Below, piece by piece: positions 26,113 to 35,264 of a DNA stretch of 64,000 nucleotides. Made by a program: the position numbers and the translations under genes. Every line of letters begins with the position of its first letter. Positions within the stretch are counted from its first letter, which is position 1. Under the pieces are notes generated by a model, which searched no databases, was not told the origin of the DNA, and worked only from the letters and a program-made list of their open reading frames with translations. The stretch lies in contig NZ_JAUEMJ010000004.1 in assembly GCF_030403505.1 (NCBI RefSeq), forward strand, positions 396,036-460,035. Direction: 5' to 3'. This stretch comes from Glycomyces tritici (lineage in GTDB: Bacteria > Actinomycetota > Actinomycetes > Mycobacteriales > Micromonosporaceae).

Positions 26113-28152
26113 CTAGTAGAGGGGCTGCGCCGCGTCGGTGAAGGGCTCGGGGTCGTCCGCGCCGATGTCCTTGACGACCAGGTCCGCGAAACTCGCGGTG
26201 CTGTAAGCGGACCCGGCGCGCGCGAGCAGGCCCGCCATGCCGTGCGCGTGGGTGGCGTCCTCGGCGGTCAGGACCGGTTCGCCGTCCACGAGGCCGGTGA
26301 TGCGGGTGCCTTCGAAGCGCAGGGCCAACCGGTGCCAGCGCGGGCCGGGCGCGTCGAGCGCGGCCGAGGCGAGGGTGCGTTCGCCGCCGGGGTCGCGGTC
26401 GTTCGCGGCGGCGATGATGGCCTGCTGCTCGGCGTCGCCGACGAGCTCGGCCTTGTCCTCCTTGCCGTTCACGAGCGCGAGCCGGCAGGTCCCGTCGGCG
26501 GACAGCTCGAGCAGGTAGCACTTGGGAACGAACCCGTAGCCGGTGCCGACGTGGTTGACCCGGCCCATGACGGCCGCGGTCTCGCCCGCTTCGAGCCGCA
26601 CGCGGACGCCGACCTCGTAGTCGTCCCAGTGCTCGTCGCCGATGATGGTGTACGGCAGCCAGTCCGGCGACCACGAGTGCGGCGCGTGCGGTACGGCCTG
26701 GCGCACGAGCGTGCCGCGGCCGTCGGGGTCGGGCGCGAGTTCGAAGGCGCCTGCGATGTCGGCGGTGTAGCGCGGCAGGAGCCCGCGCGCGGCGGGGTCG
26801 GCGTAGCCGTCGAAGGTGTCCCGGTAGGGGAAGGGGAACGGCCGGCTCGCCGGCACGTCCTCGAAGCCGCCCTTGCGCTGGCCGGTGGTGGTCGACAGGG
26901 AGTAGACGGCGTCGGGCGCCAGTTCGACGTCGAACGCGCCGTCCACGGGAGTGATGTCTCCGATGTGGATGAACTGTTCCTCGGCGGTGCTGCGCCACAC
27001 GGTGACCGGTGTGTCGGCGAGGCCGTCGCCGATGCGCAGGTGCAGCCGCTGCGGGCCCTCGGCGTCCTTGGTCTCGGCGATGAGGCTGTAGTCGCCCGTC
27101 TCGGAGCGGAGGGCGACGACGCTGCCGCCGCCGTCCAGGAGTGTCGAGGCGTCGTGCAGGTAGGTCCAGCCGAGCTCAGTGAACTGTCCGTAATGGGCGT
27201 ATCCCCAGAGTGCTTCGCGCACGGTGTAGTGGCCGCTCCACGGTTCGCGGGCGACGACCATCGCCGGCTCCTCCGGGTAGGGCTCGACCGGGTAGACCCC
27301 CGCGATGTCGTACCAGAGCACCACTTTCGTGGCTCCGTGGAGCAGGTAGTTCTCGTTGAAGCACTCGACGATGCCGATGAGGCAGTCGAAGCCGGGCCGG
27401 TAGACGTGGTCCTCGGTGTTCCAGATCGGCTTGCCGGTGGCCTCGGACCACGCGCGCACTTCGGGGGACGAGCCGGAGCCCTCGCCGCCGTACATGACGT
27501 GGCCGCCGAGCACGTCGATCGCTCGGGCCGCTTCGGGGTCGCGCTGCAGGTCCTCGATGAAGTCGAACTTGTCGCTCGTCCAGTTGTCGAAGGCGTGCAA
27601 CGCGACCGACCCGAACCCGGCCTTGTCGAGGGAGGCCTTGAGCTGCTTGGCGAACGGGATGCTCACGCCCTTCTCGTTGCGGCAGCCGATGGCGTCGAGT
27701 TCGAGGCCGTGCGCGTCGCGCAGGATCTGCACCCAGGAGACGTAGTAGTCGGCCATGTCCTGCGACCAGTACTCGCCGTCGCCGATCCAGCCGGGCGCGC
27801 TCCAGGCGACGGCGTCCAGGCTGAGGTTCAGGTTGCGGCGCTTGGCCTCCCGCATCACCCACCAGGTGTAGCCGCGGTGGGTGCCGAGGTCGTCAGGCGT
27901 GTGCATGTGGCTGGGCATGGAGCCCTGCGTCGAGTTGCCGTCGCCGGGGACCTCGACGAGCATGGCGCTGACCGACGCGCCGAATCGCGGCGCGAACACC
28001 AGGTCCAGGATCTGGCTGCGCTGCGGCTCCGGGTAGTCCTTGAACAGCGCCGAGGTCGCGCCGCCGCCGTTGACCGCCCCGATGCCGTCGAACCGCCGGT
28101 CTTGCGGCCCGGACCGCAGCTCGATCAGTCGGGGTGTGGCTTCGCTGCTCAT
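26113..28152 (-). CDS. Glycoside hydrolase family 59 (galactocerebrosidase-like), cytoplasmic
   Basis: 679 residues from ATG 28150-28152 behind GAGGAG. The TIM barrel starts FDGIGAVNGGGATSALFKDYP and contains FGASVSAMLVEVPGDGNSTQ, RRNLNLSLDAVAWSAPGWIG, GCRNEKG (acid/base Glu after Asn) and PIWNTEDHVYRPG (nucleophile Glu), in the order known from GALC. The second half is a beta-sandwich/lectin-like region (DTFDGYADPAARGLLPRYTA, YEVGVRVRLEAGETAAVMGR). GH59 enzymes remove beta-galactosyl groups. There is no signal peptide, so it probably acts on imported oligosaccharide rather than on sphingolipid, which is inference. GH59 is uncommon in bacteria. Confidence 0.85.
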   Translation of the reverse strand: MSSEATPRLIELRSGPQDRRFDGIGAVNGGGATSALFKDYPEPQRSQILDLVFAPRFGASVSAMLVEVPGDGNSTQGSMPSHMHTPDDLGTHRGYTWWVMREAKRRNLNLSLDAVAWSAPGWIGDGEYWSQDMADYYVSWVQILRDAHGLELDAIGCRNEKGVSIPFAKQLKASLDKAGFGSVALHAFDNWTSDKFDFIEDLQRDPEAARAIDVLGGHVMYGGEGSGSSPEVRAWSEATGKPIWNTEDHVYRPGFDCLIGIVECFNENYLLHGATKVVLWYDIAGVYPVEPYPEEPAMVVAREPWSGHYTVREALWGYAHYGQFTELGWTYLHDASTLLDGGGSVVALRSETGDYSLIAETKDAEGPQRLHLRIGDGLADTPVTVWRSTAEEQFIHIGDITPVDGAFDVELAPDAVYSLSTTTGQRKGGFEDVPASRPFPFPYRDTFDGYADPAARGLLPRYTADIAGAFELAPDPDGRGTLVRQAVPHAPHSWSPDWLPYTIIGDEHWDDYEVGVRVRLEAGETAAVMGRVNHVGTGYGFVPKCYLLELSADGTCRLALVNGKEDKAELVGDAEQQAIIAAANDRDPGGERTLASAALDAPGPRWHRLALRFEGTRITGLVDGEPVLTAEDATHAHGMAGLLARAGSAYSTASFADLVVKDIGADDPEPFTDAAQPLY

Positions 28153-28318
28153 CGCTGCTCCTCAGTTCGTGTTGCACCTGCGCGGGAGGGGATTTCCGGT
28201 GCCCGCGAAGAATGATACGAACGCGCATGCGAGCCGTCGAGGGCCGGCGGCGATGCCGAGGTTCCAACGATTTGCGCGTACGGCAACGTGAACTGTGCTA
28301 GCGCCTTAGCATCGGCCT

Positions 28319-28657
28319 ATGCAGATCAGCGCAGAAGGAACCGTTGTAGAGGAACTGGTGCGGGCCGCCGCGGGCTCGCCCTCCGGCAGGGCGGGGAAGA
28401 CGGTGTACGGCGGCAGCGGGCGGCTCCTGGGCCAGACCCTCGTCGCCCTCAACCGCGGCGCGGTCCTGGACGACAACCCCAACCCGGGCGAGACCACTTT
28501 CCTGGTCATCCGCGGTCGCGTCCGCCTGACCGCGAACGGCGAGTCCACCACGGGCGTCCCCTTCGACCTCATCCCCGTCCCCGACGTCGACGAGTACGAC
28601 CTGGACGTGCTCGAGGACGCGGTCTTCCTCATCACGGTGGCCCGCCCGTCAGAGTGA
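28319..28657 (+). CDS. Small cupin-fold protein
   Basis: 112 residues from ATG 28319. The single cupin barrel is read from GQTLVALNRGAVLDDNPNPG, TTFLVIRGRVRLTANGES and FDLIPVPDVDEYDLDVLEDA. The metal-binding His residues of classic cupins are missing; Asn and Glu occupy the first motif. It may therefore bind a ligand rather than act as a metal enzyme. It is transcribed away from the GH59 gene with 166 bp between them, and ends 24 bases before the convergent kinase-like gene. Function unknown. Confidence 0.7.
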   Translation: MQISAEGTVVEELVRAAAGSPSGRAGKTVYGGSGRLLGQTLVALNRGAVLDDNPNPGETTFLVIRGRVRLTANGESTTGVPFDLIPVPDVDEYDLDVLEDAVFLITVARPSE

Positions 28658-28681
28658 GTCGGGGCCGGTTCCCCGGGTGCA

Positions 28682-29482
28682 CTAGCCCAGCAGGGCATCG
28701 CGGTGCGCCGCCAGTTTCGCGGCGGCCGTTATGAAGCCCCGATCGTGCCGTTCGCGGCGCTGCGCCTCGAAGTGCGGGTCGCCGGCCTTGATGCGATGCC
28801 GCAGGAACACGCCGGTCGAGTGCAGCCGCAGGATCGCGTCGTCCACGACGTCCTCCGGGTCGAGCCCGCCGTAGGCCTCGCACAGGAGCGCGAGCCGGGC
28901 CCGCCGGTCCGGCGGGCGGTCCCATCCCCAGTTCGAGATGTCCCCGCCCGAGTGGAACGGCACGAACTGGTGCGCGAGGTAGGCCATGTCCCAGGACCGG
29001 GTCATCGGCCCGGCCGCGTCCCAGTCGATGATGCCTTTGACCTCGGTGCCCTCGAACACGATGTTCCACGGGGCCAGGTCGCCGTGCCCGATGATCGACG
29101 CGTCCCGGACGGGCCGGCAGGTCTCGAGCGGATGCCATGCGAAGTCCCCGCGCCCGGCAAAGGACGCCGAGAGGTCGTGGACCGTGCGGACGGCCTGCGC
29201 CACCGACACGAGCGCCTCCTCGGACCGCAGGGCCTCGGTCAGCGGCGGATAGCCGGTGTTGCCCGGAATGTAGGAGAGCCGCTCGTGCCGCTCGGACGCC
29301 TCGAGCACCCTCGGGGTGAGTGCGCAGCCCTGGCCCTCGAAATGCCGCAGCAGCGCAAGGGAACCCGAGTTGCCCACGGTCGGGTGCCGCACCACGGTGT
29401 CGCCCTCGCGGCGCACGTTCGCGAACCGGCCCCGCGCCATCGCGTCCTCGATCGGATCGTCGGGCGGGTCCTCTTGGTCCAT
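28682..29482 (-). CDS. Aminoglycoside-phosphotransferase-family kinase-like protein
   Basis: Start chosen at ATG 29480-29482 (MDQEDPPDDPIEDAMARGRF), 266 residues; the longer reading is arginine/proline-rich and unlike a real N-terminus. The Brenner motif is IIGHGDLAPWNIVFEG (catalytic Asp and metal Asn) followed by the DFG-equivalent KGIIDWDAAGPM. The N-lobe is short (VRREGDTVVRHPTVGNSGSL), with the Lys normally contacting ATP not obvious. It phosphorylates an unknown small molecule; drug resistance cannot be assumed. Confidence 0.8.
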   Translation of the reverse strand: MDQEDPPDDPIEDAMARGRFANVRREGDTVVRHPTVGNSGSLALLRHFEGQGCALTPRVLEASERHERLSYIPGNTGYPPLTEALRSEEALVSVAQAVRTVHDLSASFAGRGDFAWHPLETCRPVRDASIIGHGDLAPWNIVFEGTEVKGIIDWDAAGPMTRSWDMAYLAHQFVPFHSGGDISNWGWDRPPDRRARLALLCEAYGGLDPEDVVDDAILRLHSTGVFLRHRIKAGDPHFEAQRRERHDRGFITAAAKLAAHRDALLG

Positions 29483-29689
29483 CGTCGGTCCGATCTCGAT
29501 GCGGTTCAGGGGTGGGGCCGATCGTATCGACCGATCGGCGCCGAAGAGACCGCCGCTGCCCGGGACCGCCGGCGTTCGGGCGCGCTGTCCGATCGGACCT
29601 GATCGGTGCAACCTTTCTCCGAACCGGTTGCGTCTGTACTGCTATGCGTCGCCGCCGCGGCGCGGACTCCACGTGAAAGGGGCACTGCT

Positions 29690-31195
29690 GTGCGTTTGAA
29701 CCGACGTCGAATGCTGGCCGCAGGGGCCGGGAGCGCGATCGCGCTCGGTACGCCAGGGATCTCGTTCGCGGCCTCCCGGCCGCAGTTGACGCACGGCGTC
29801 CAGTCCGGGGACGTCGGCGACCGCGGCGCGGTCGTGTGGACGCGGGCGGACCGGAGCTCGCAGATGCGGGTCGAGCTCGCGAAGCGCCCGGACTTCAAGC
29901 ACGCCAGGACGATCACCGGCCCGGTCCTCACGGAGGCGACCGACTTCACCGGGAAGCTCCGCCTGAACGGGCTGCAGCCGGGCCGCACCTACCACTACCG
30001 GATCACCGCCGCGGCCGACCACTGCTCGGCGCCGCTCGAGGGCTCGTTCACGACCGCCTCGGACGAGCCGGCCGACATCCGCTTCCAGTGGTCGGGCGAC
30101 CTCGCCGGCCAGGGCTGGGGCATCAACCCCGATCTGGGCGGCTACCGGATCTTCGACACCATGGCGGCGTCCGAACCCGACTTCTTCCTGTGCTCGGGCG
30201 ACTTCATCTACGCGGACAACCCGATCAAGGCCGAGGTCGTGCAGCCGGACGGCACGGTCTGGCGCAACGTCACCACCGAGGGCAAGTCCAAAGTGGCCGA
30301 GACCCTCCAGGAGTTCCGGGCCCAGTTCCAGTACAACCTCATCGACGAGAACCTCCGCGACTACCTCGCGAAGGTCCCGATGGTGAACCAGTGGGACGAC
30401 CACGAAGTGGTCAACAACTGGTACCCCGGCGAGATCCTGGACCTGCCCGAGTACACCGAGAAGCGGGTCGACGTGCTGGCCTCCCGCGCGCGCCAGGCGT
30501 TCGCCGAGTACACGCCGGGCGCGGTCGGGCTCAACCCGGACGGGCGGATCTACCGCAAGATCGCCTACGGGCCGCTGATGGACCTGTTCGTGCTCGACAT
30601 GCGCACCTACAAGGACGCCAACGGCGCCAACAACGCCCCCGAGGGCGGTCGGCTCCTCGGCGACGAGCAGCGCGAATGGCTCAAGACCGAACTCGCCGCC
30701 TCGACCGCCACGTGGAAGATCATCGCCGCCGACCTGCCGATCGGCCTGATCATCGGCGACGGCACCAACATCTACGAGGGCATCGCCCAGCGGAACAACG
30801 GCGCCCCGCTCGGACGCGAGACCGACATCGCCGACGTCCTCGCCCACTGCCACCGCGGCGGCATCCGCAACCTGGTGTGGCTGACCGCCGACGTCCACTA
30901 CACCGCCGCCCACCACTACAGCCCCGACCGCGCCGCGTTCCAGGACTTCGACCCGTTCTGGGAGTTCGTCTCCGGGCCGCTGAACGCGGGCTCGTTCGGG
31001 CCCGGCCGCCTCGACGCGACCTTCGGTCCGCAGGTGGTCTTCCAGAAGCCGCCGCCGGCCGCCAACACCAACCCGGCCGTGGGGTACCAGTTCTTCGGCG
31101 AGGTGTTCATCGACGCCGAGACCGAGGTGTGCGAGGTGACCCTGAAGGACCTGGACGGCAACGACCTCTTCACCCAGGCGATAACACCGTCCTGA
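29690..31195 (+). CDS. phoD: Tat-exported PhoD-type alkaline phosphatase
   Basis: GTG at 29690 after GAAAGGGG gives 501 residues starting with a Tat signal (LNRRRMLAAGAGSAIALG). An N-terminal fibronectin-like domain (LTHGVQSGDVGDRGAVVWTR) is followed by the PhoD catalytic domain: FLCSGDFIYADNP, VNQWDDHEVVNNWYPG and VWLTADVHYTAAHHYSPD supply the Ca/Fe ligands. It releases phosphate from organic phosphodi- and monoesters outside the cell. No PHO box is visible just upstream, but the phosphate permease operon elsewhere in the window has PHO-box-like repeats. Confidence 0.92.
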   Translation: MRLNRRRMLAAGAGSAIALGTPGISFAASRPQLTHGVQSGDVGDRGAVVWTRADRSSQMRVELAKRPDFKHARTITGPVLTEATDFTGKLRLNGLQPGRTYHYRITAAADHCSAPLEGSFTTASDEPADIRFQWSGDLAGQGWGINPDLGGYRIFDTMAASEPDFFLCSGDFIYADNPIKAEVVQPDGTVWRNVTTEGKSKVAETLQEFRAQFQYNLIDENLRDYLAKVPMVNQWDDHEVVNNWYPGEILDLPEYTEKRVDVLASRARQAFAEYTPGAVGLNPDGRIYRKIAYGPLMDLFVLDMRTYKDANGANNAPEGGRLLGDEQREWLKTELAASTATWKIIAADLPIGLIIGDGTNIYEGIAQRNNGAPLGRETDIADVLAHCHRGGIRNLVWLTADVHYTAAHHYSPDRAAFQDFDPFWEFVSGPLNAGSFGPGRLDATFGPQVVFQKPPPAANTNPAVGYQFFGEVFIDAETEVCEVTLKDLDGNDLFTQAITPS

Positions 31196-31220
31196 TAGCA
31201 CTATTCGCCGAACGCCGACG

Positions 31221-31249
31221 GCCCCGCCGGTCCTGCAGACCGGCGGGGC
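31221..31249 (+). terminator. phoD terminator
   Basis: GCCCCGCCGGTC (31221-31232) pairs with GACCGGCGGGGC (31238-31249), five-base loop, 25 bases past the stop. Confidence 0.85.
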
Positions 31250-31393
31250 TTCGCTATAGAGGACGAGGCGGGGGCGACCGCGGTCGGCCCGTCCCTCCGA
31301 TCGACGTGCCGCCGCTCGCCTCCCACTCGCCGCCCGTTCCCCGACCGGCCGCATATGAATTTATGTATATCGATGTTTTGGCGGCTGGAACCC

Positions 31394-31423
31394 TTGTCCT
31401 CCAGCGGATCGGGACCGGATAAT
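31394..31423 (+). promoter_or_regulatory. Candidate promoter of the deacetylase gene
   Basis: TTGTCC (31394-31399) and GATAAT (31418-31423) with 18-base spacing, preceded by an unusually AT-rich stretch (31353-31380). The start codon is 69 bases downstream of the -10. Confidence 0.4.
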
Positions 31424-31491
31424 TGCAGGCCCGGGACGCCGCCGGCACCCGCCGCCCGGCGCCTCCTGGCGACACCCCAAGGAGGCCGATC

Positions 31492-32571
31492 ATGCGAAGT
31501 CGCATGAGCACGCTCATCGCCGCCCTGTCCGCCCTCGTCATCGCCATCGGCACCGCCGCCGTCATGCTCGTCGCCGCCGCCCCGGCACAGGCGCAGACCT
31601 GCAACGGCTACGTCGCGCTGACCTTCGACGACGGACCCCGCTCGAGCACCACCACCAGGCTGCTCAACACCCTGACGGCCAACGGCCTCCGGGCGACCAT
31701 GTTCAACGTCGGGCGCGAGGTCGCCGCCAACCCCGCGCTCGCCCGCGCACAAGTCAACGCGGGCATGTGGATCGCCAACCACACGCAGACCCACACCGAC
31801 CTCACCAAGCTGAACACCACCCAGATCGCCCAGGAGATCTCCAGCGCCCAGCAGGCGATACGGCAGGCCACCGGCATCACCCCGACCCTGTTCCGGCCGC
31901 CGTACGGCGCCACCAACGCCACGGTCAAGTCCATCGCGAACCAGCAAGGGCTCACCGAGATCCTCTGGACCGTCGACTCGTTCGACTGGAACTCCGCCAC
32001 CACCAGCGCGCAGATCGTGCAGAACGTCCGCAGCGTCCAGAACGGCGGCGTCGTCCTCATGCACGACCTGTACCAGAGCACGCTCGACGCGATCCCGCAG
32101 ATCGCCGCCGACCTGCGCGCACGCGGGCTGTGCACGGGGATGATCTCCCCGGCCACCGGCAAGGCCGTCGCCCCCGACGGCTCCGGCAACGGCACCTGGA
32201 CCGACATGCTGCGCAGCAACTCGGCCGGGAAGTGCATCGACGTGCCCGGCGGCAACGCCGCCAACGGCGCGAAGGTCCAGCTCTACACCTGCCACGAAGG
32301 CTCGAACCAGCAGTTCACCTACACTGCGGCGCAAGAACTGCGGGTCCTCGGCAAGTGCCTCGAGACGACCTCGGGGAGCAACGGCACGCAGGTGCAGATC
32401 AACGCGTGCGCCAACACTTCGGGCCAGAAGTGGACGTTCGGCTCCGACGGGACGATCCGCAGCGCCGGGTACGCGAACGCGTGCCTGGACGTCTACAGCT
32501 CCTCCGACGGCGCCCCGGTCCAGCTCTACAGCTGCTGGGGCGGCGACAACCAGAAGTGGACCCGCGTCTGA
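31492..32571 (+). CDS. Secreted polysaccharide deacetylase (CE4) with ricin-type lectin domain
   Basis: ATG 31492 after AAGGAGG; 359 residues. A Sec signal ends near AQAQ-TCNG. NodB motifs in order: VALTFDDGPRSS, NHTQTHTDL (metal His pair), LFRPPYGATN, WTVDSFDW and VVLMHDLYQ. After a short linker (VAPDGSGNGTW) a beta-trefoil CBM13 begins (~232-359) with three repeats carrying QQF/QKW endings. CE4 enzymes remove N- or O-acetyl groups from xylan, chitin or peptidoglycan; the close resemblance to streptomycete acetylxylan esterases favours xylan. It is followed by another enzyme with the same lectin type. Confidence 0.92.
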   Translation: MRSRMSTLIAALSALVIAIGTAAVMLVAAAPAQAQTCNGYVALTFDDGPRSSTTTRLLNTLTANGLRATMFNVGREVAANPALARAQVNAGMWIANHTQTHTDLTKLNTTQIAQEISSAQQAIRQATGITPTLFRPPYGATNATVKSIANQQGLTEILWTVDSFDWNSATTSAQIVQNVRSVQNGGVVLMHDLYQSTLDAIPQIAADLRARGLCTGMISPATGKAVAPDGSGNGTWTDMLRSNSAGKCIDVPGGNAANGAKVQLYTCHEGSNQQFTYTAAQELRVLGKCLETTSGSNGTQVQINACANTSGQKWTFGSDGTIRSAGYANACLDVYSSSDGAPVQLYSCWGGDNQKWTRV

Positions 32572-32705
32572 CCGGCGGCGCCGAGCACCGGCCGGGCCGC
32601 CGAACCCGCGGCCGGGCGGCGCACTCGCGCCATCCACTTCCGACACCGACACGCACGGCGCAGGCCGCCCGGCCTGCACCGCCACCTCGAGACAAGGAAG
32701 CCTTC

Positions 32706-34028
32706 ATGGCAGCTGCCCTCCGATGGCGCCGCACGACGGCGACGGCACTGGCCCTGATCATCGCGATCACGGCCGCGCTCCTCGCACTGTCCGGCCCCAG
32801 ACCCGCCTACGCCGCGCAGCTGACCCAGATCAGCGGCTTCGGCAGCAACCCCGGCAACCTCGGCATGTACCTGTACGTGCCCGACAACGTCACCGCGAAC
32901 CCCGCGATCGTGGTCGGCAACCACTGGTGCGGCGGCTCCGGCCCCGACTTCTACAACGGCTCGCAATTCGACGAGCAGGCGAACCAGTACGGCTTCATCG
33001 TCATCTACCCCTCGGTGACCCGCGCCAGCAAGTGCTTCGACGTCGCGTCCCAGGCCTCGCTCTCGGGCACCGGCGGCGACTCCGTCAGCATCAAGTCGAT
33101 GGTCGACCATGTCATCGCCAACTACGGGGCCGACCGGAACCGCGTCTTCGCCGCCGGCGTCTCCTCCGGCGCGATGATGACCAACGTCCTGCTCGGGGTC
33201 TACCCCGAGGTCTTCAAGGCCGGCGCGGCGTTCGCCGGGGTGCCCTACACCTGCTTCGCGACCGGCAACGGCTCGGAATGGAACTCCGAGTGCTCGGAGG
33301 GCCGGATCAACCGCACGCCGCAGCAGTGGGGCGACGCGGTCCGCAACGCCAATCCCGGTTACACCGGGCCGTGGCCGCGGATGCAGTTGTGGCACGGCGT
33401 CAACGACGACGTGCTGCGCTACCCGAACTTCCAAGAGCAGATCGACCAGTGGACCAACGTGAACGGCACCGACCAGGTCGCCGACTACACCGACGCCCCG
33501 CAGGCGAACTGGACCCGCACGCGCTACGGCGGCACCGGCGGCCAGGCGCTCGTCGAGGCGATCAGCATGGGCGACCAGGCCCACAACATCCCCCACCCGA
33601 TCACCGAGACCCTCCGCTTCTTCGGCCTCACCGGTCAGCAGGCGGGCACCACCGCGATCGTCGGCGCCGCCTCCAACCGCTGCGCCGACCTCCCCGGCGC
33701 CGCCACCGCGAACGGCACCCAGGCGCAGCTGTGGGACTGCAACCAGCGCGCCAACCAGGCGTTCACCCGCACCGCCGCAGGCGAACTGAGGGTCGGCGGC
33801 AAATGCCTCGACGCCTCGGGCTGGGGCACGACCAACGGCACCAAGGCCGTGGTCTGGGACTGCTCGGGCGGCGCCAACCAGCGCTGGAACGTGAACGCGA
33901 ACGGCACCATCACCAACGTCCACAACGGACTCTGCTTGGACGCCAGCGGCGCGGCCACCGCCAACGGCACTCCGCTCGTCCTCTGGACCTGCAACGGCGG
34001 CGCCAACCAGCGCTGGACCCTCAGATGA
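32706..34028 (+). CDS. Secreted CE1-like esterase (acetylxylan/feruloyl type) with ricin-type lectin domain
   Basis: ATG 32706 after AAGGAAG; 440 residues. The Sec signal ends at AYA-AQLTQ. The alpha/beta-hydrolase domain shows the PHB-depolymerase/CE1 layout: VVGNHWCGGSGPDF (oxyanion), GVSSGAMMTN (nucleophile Ser in GxSxG), LWHGVNDDVL (acid) and DQAHNIPHP (His). The CBM13 trefoil spans ~315-440 (ANQAFTRT, ANQRWNVN, ANQRWTLR at repeat ends). Expected to remove acetyl or feruloyl groups from hemicellulose, complementing the upstream deacetylase. The 134-bp spacing and separate ribosome site leave open whether they are cotranscribed. Confidence 0.9.
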   Translation: MAAALRWRRTTATALALIIAITAALLALSGPRPAYAAQLTQISGFGSNPGNLGMYLYVPDNVTANPAIVVGNHWCGGSGPDFYNGSQFDEQANQYGFIVIYPSVTRASKCFDVASQASLSGTGGDSVSIKSMVDHVIANYGADRNRVFAAGVSSGAMMTNVLLGVYPEVFKAGAAFAGVPYTCFATGNGSEWNSECSEGRINRTPQQWGDAVRNANPGYTGPWPRMQLWHGVNDDVLRYPNFQEQIDQWTNVNGTDQVADYTDAPQANWTRTRYGGTGGQALVEAISMGDQAHNIPHPITETLRFFGLTGQQAGTTAIVGAASNRCADLPGAATANGTQAQLWDCNQRANQAFTRTAAGELRVGGKCLDASGWGTTNGTKAVVWDCSGGANQRWNVNANGTITNVHNGLCLDASGAATANGTPLVLWTCNGGANQRWTLR

Positions 34029-34033
34029 AGCCC

Positions 34034-34064
34034 GGGCGGCCGCGGCCCACAGTCGCGGCCGCCC
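34034..34064 (+). terminator. Terminator after the CE1-like esterase gene
   Basis: GGGCGGCCGCG (34034-34044) and CGCGGCCGCCC (34054-34064), nine-base loop, six bases past the stop. Confidence 0.85.
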
Positions 34065-34159
34065 CTGAAACGCACGTCTGCCGGCACTGTGTCTGGCTCT
34101 CATAGCGATCCGGGCAGCCGCCGGCTCCTCGTCGGCTCCGCCCTCGTCACGGTCGAACG

Positions 34160-34858
34160 TCAGCGTTCCGCCGGATCAATCGGGGCTGCCGCCACGGGCA
34201 GCAGCCGGTGCTCGGACATCTGGTACATCGCGATACCGCCATTGGGCGGCTGCATCCGGTGCACGTCCTTCGGTGCAACGCCCTCGACCAGCGCCCGGAT
34301 GGCACGGAACGTCGTGCCGTGGGTGAAGGCCACGACGTTGGCCGACGCCGCAACGGCTTCCCGTGCTTCGGCGAGCCACGGCCGCACCCGCGCCATGACA
34401 TCGGCGAGCGACTCACCGCGGGGAATCGACATGCCGAGCTCGGGGTGGCGCGACCGGTGCACGGCCTGGCGCGGGTCGTCGACGTCCATGAGCGGCGGGC
34501 GGTGGTCGAAGCCCCACCGCCACTGCGCCACCCGGTCCGCGCCGTGCACTGCAGCCAGATCGACACGCCGCGCGCCCTCCAGGTCGCCGACATGCCGTTC
34601 GTTGATGCGCCAGTCGACGAAGTGCGTCGCCGGGCGGTGCCCGAACTGGGCCACCGCCACGGCCGCGGTCTCCGCCGACCGGCGCAGCGTGGAAACGTAG
34701 ACGGTGTCCCACTGGACGCCGGTCTCGGCCAGAGCGATCCCGGCGGCCCTGCTGTCGCGGTGCCCCTGCTCGGTGAGCCCTTCATCGGCCCAACCGGTGA
34801 AGACCCCGATGCGGTTCCATTCGGTCTGACCGTGCCGCACGATGGCCAGGTACGTCAC
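34160..34858 (-). CDS. Histidine phosphatase / phosphoglycerate-mutase-like protein
   Basis: GTG 34856-34858 behind GGAGG; 232 residues. The catalytic loop LAIVRHGQTEWNRIGVFTGW starts the protein, with FTGWADEGLTEQG close to that of cofactor-dependent mutases. RSAETAAVA, INERHVGDLEG (mutase-like Glu-Arg-His) and VAFTHGTTFRAI (second His) complete the active site. It could be a 2,3-bisphosphoglycerate-type mutase or, more likely given divergence and lone position, a phosphatase with another substrate. Its start overlaps the stop of a 49-codon ORF (GTGA). Confidence 0.85.
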   Translation of the reverse strand: MTYLAIVRHGQTEWNRIGVFTGWADEGLTEQGHRDSRAAGIALAETGVQWDTVYVSTLRRSAETAAVAVAQFGHRPATHFVDWRINERHVGDLEGARRVDLAAVHGADRVAQWRWGFDHRPPLMDVDDPRQAVHRSRHPELGMSIPRGESLADVMARVRPWLAEAREAVAASANVVAFTHGTTFRAIRALVEGVAPKDVHRMQPPNGGIAMYQMSEHRLLPVAAAPIDPAER

Positions 34859-35004
34859 CTGCCGACCTCCTCGATGATGCGAACGACTGCGCCGCAACGC
34901 CGCACGCCGGCGATCGGCAACACGGTCACGGATGTTCCCAGAGCCGTCGTGACCTCGATGCAGACGGCGGCCCGCAGGTCCACATCGCGTGGTGCCGGCA
35001 CCAC
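34855..35004 (-). CDS. Possible small protein, 49 aa, translationally coupled to the phosphatase gene
   Basis: GTG at 35002-35004 (a second GTG follows) to TGA at 34855-34857, overlapping the next start by four bases. Its translation, VDLRAAVCIEVTTALGTSVT followed by VLPIAGVRRCGAVVRIIEEV, has natural composition, unlike the other frames here. No clear ribosome site and no family recognised. It may equally be the tail of a decayed gene. The rest of 35005-35264 shows nothing convincing. Confidence 0.35.
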   Translation of the reverse strand: MVPAPRDVDLRAAVCIEVTTALGTSVTVLPIAGVRRCGAVVRIIEEVGR

Positions 35005-35264
35005 GGTCGCTGTCCGTCGGCCTCGAACCCCATGGCTGCGCCCTTCCCGTCCTCCTGATATCGCCGTTCAATCATCTTCTGTTCCGCTCGCGACCGCCAT
35101 GGCCGATTGCCGGTCCCTGGTTTCCAGACGCTGCCTGCAGCACAGTAGGTTCCGGCCGCTGGGCGGGAGGCCGAAACCCCTGCCGGACCTGGCCCCGCCT
35201 CCTCGACCTAGCCGGCCCGCAAGGCACCCTGAACCGACCGACACGATCTGAGAGGTGATCGACC

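Noticed and set aside
28296..28311. LacI-like palindrome TGCTAGCGCCTTAGCA before the cupin gene
   Set aside because: It lies only seven bases before the start codon, overlaps the expected ribosome site and matches only 6 of 8 half-site positions.
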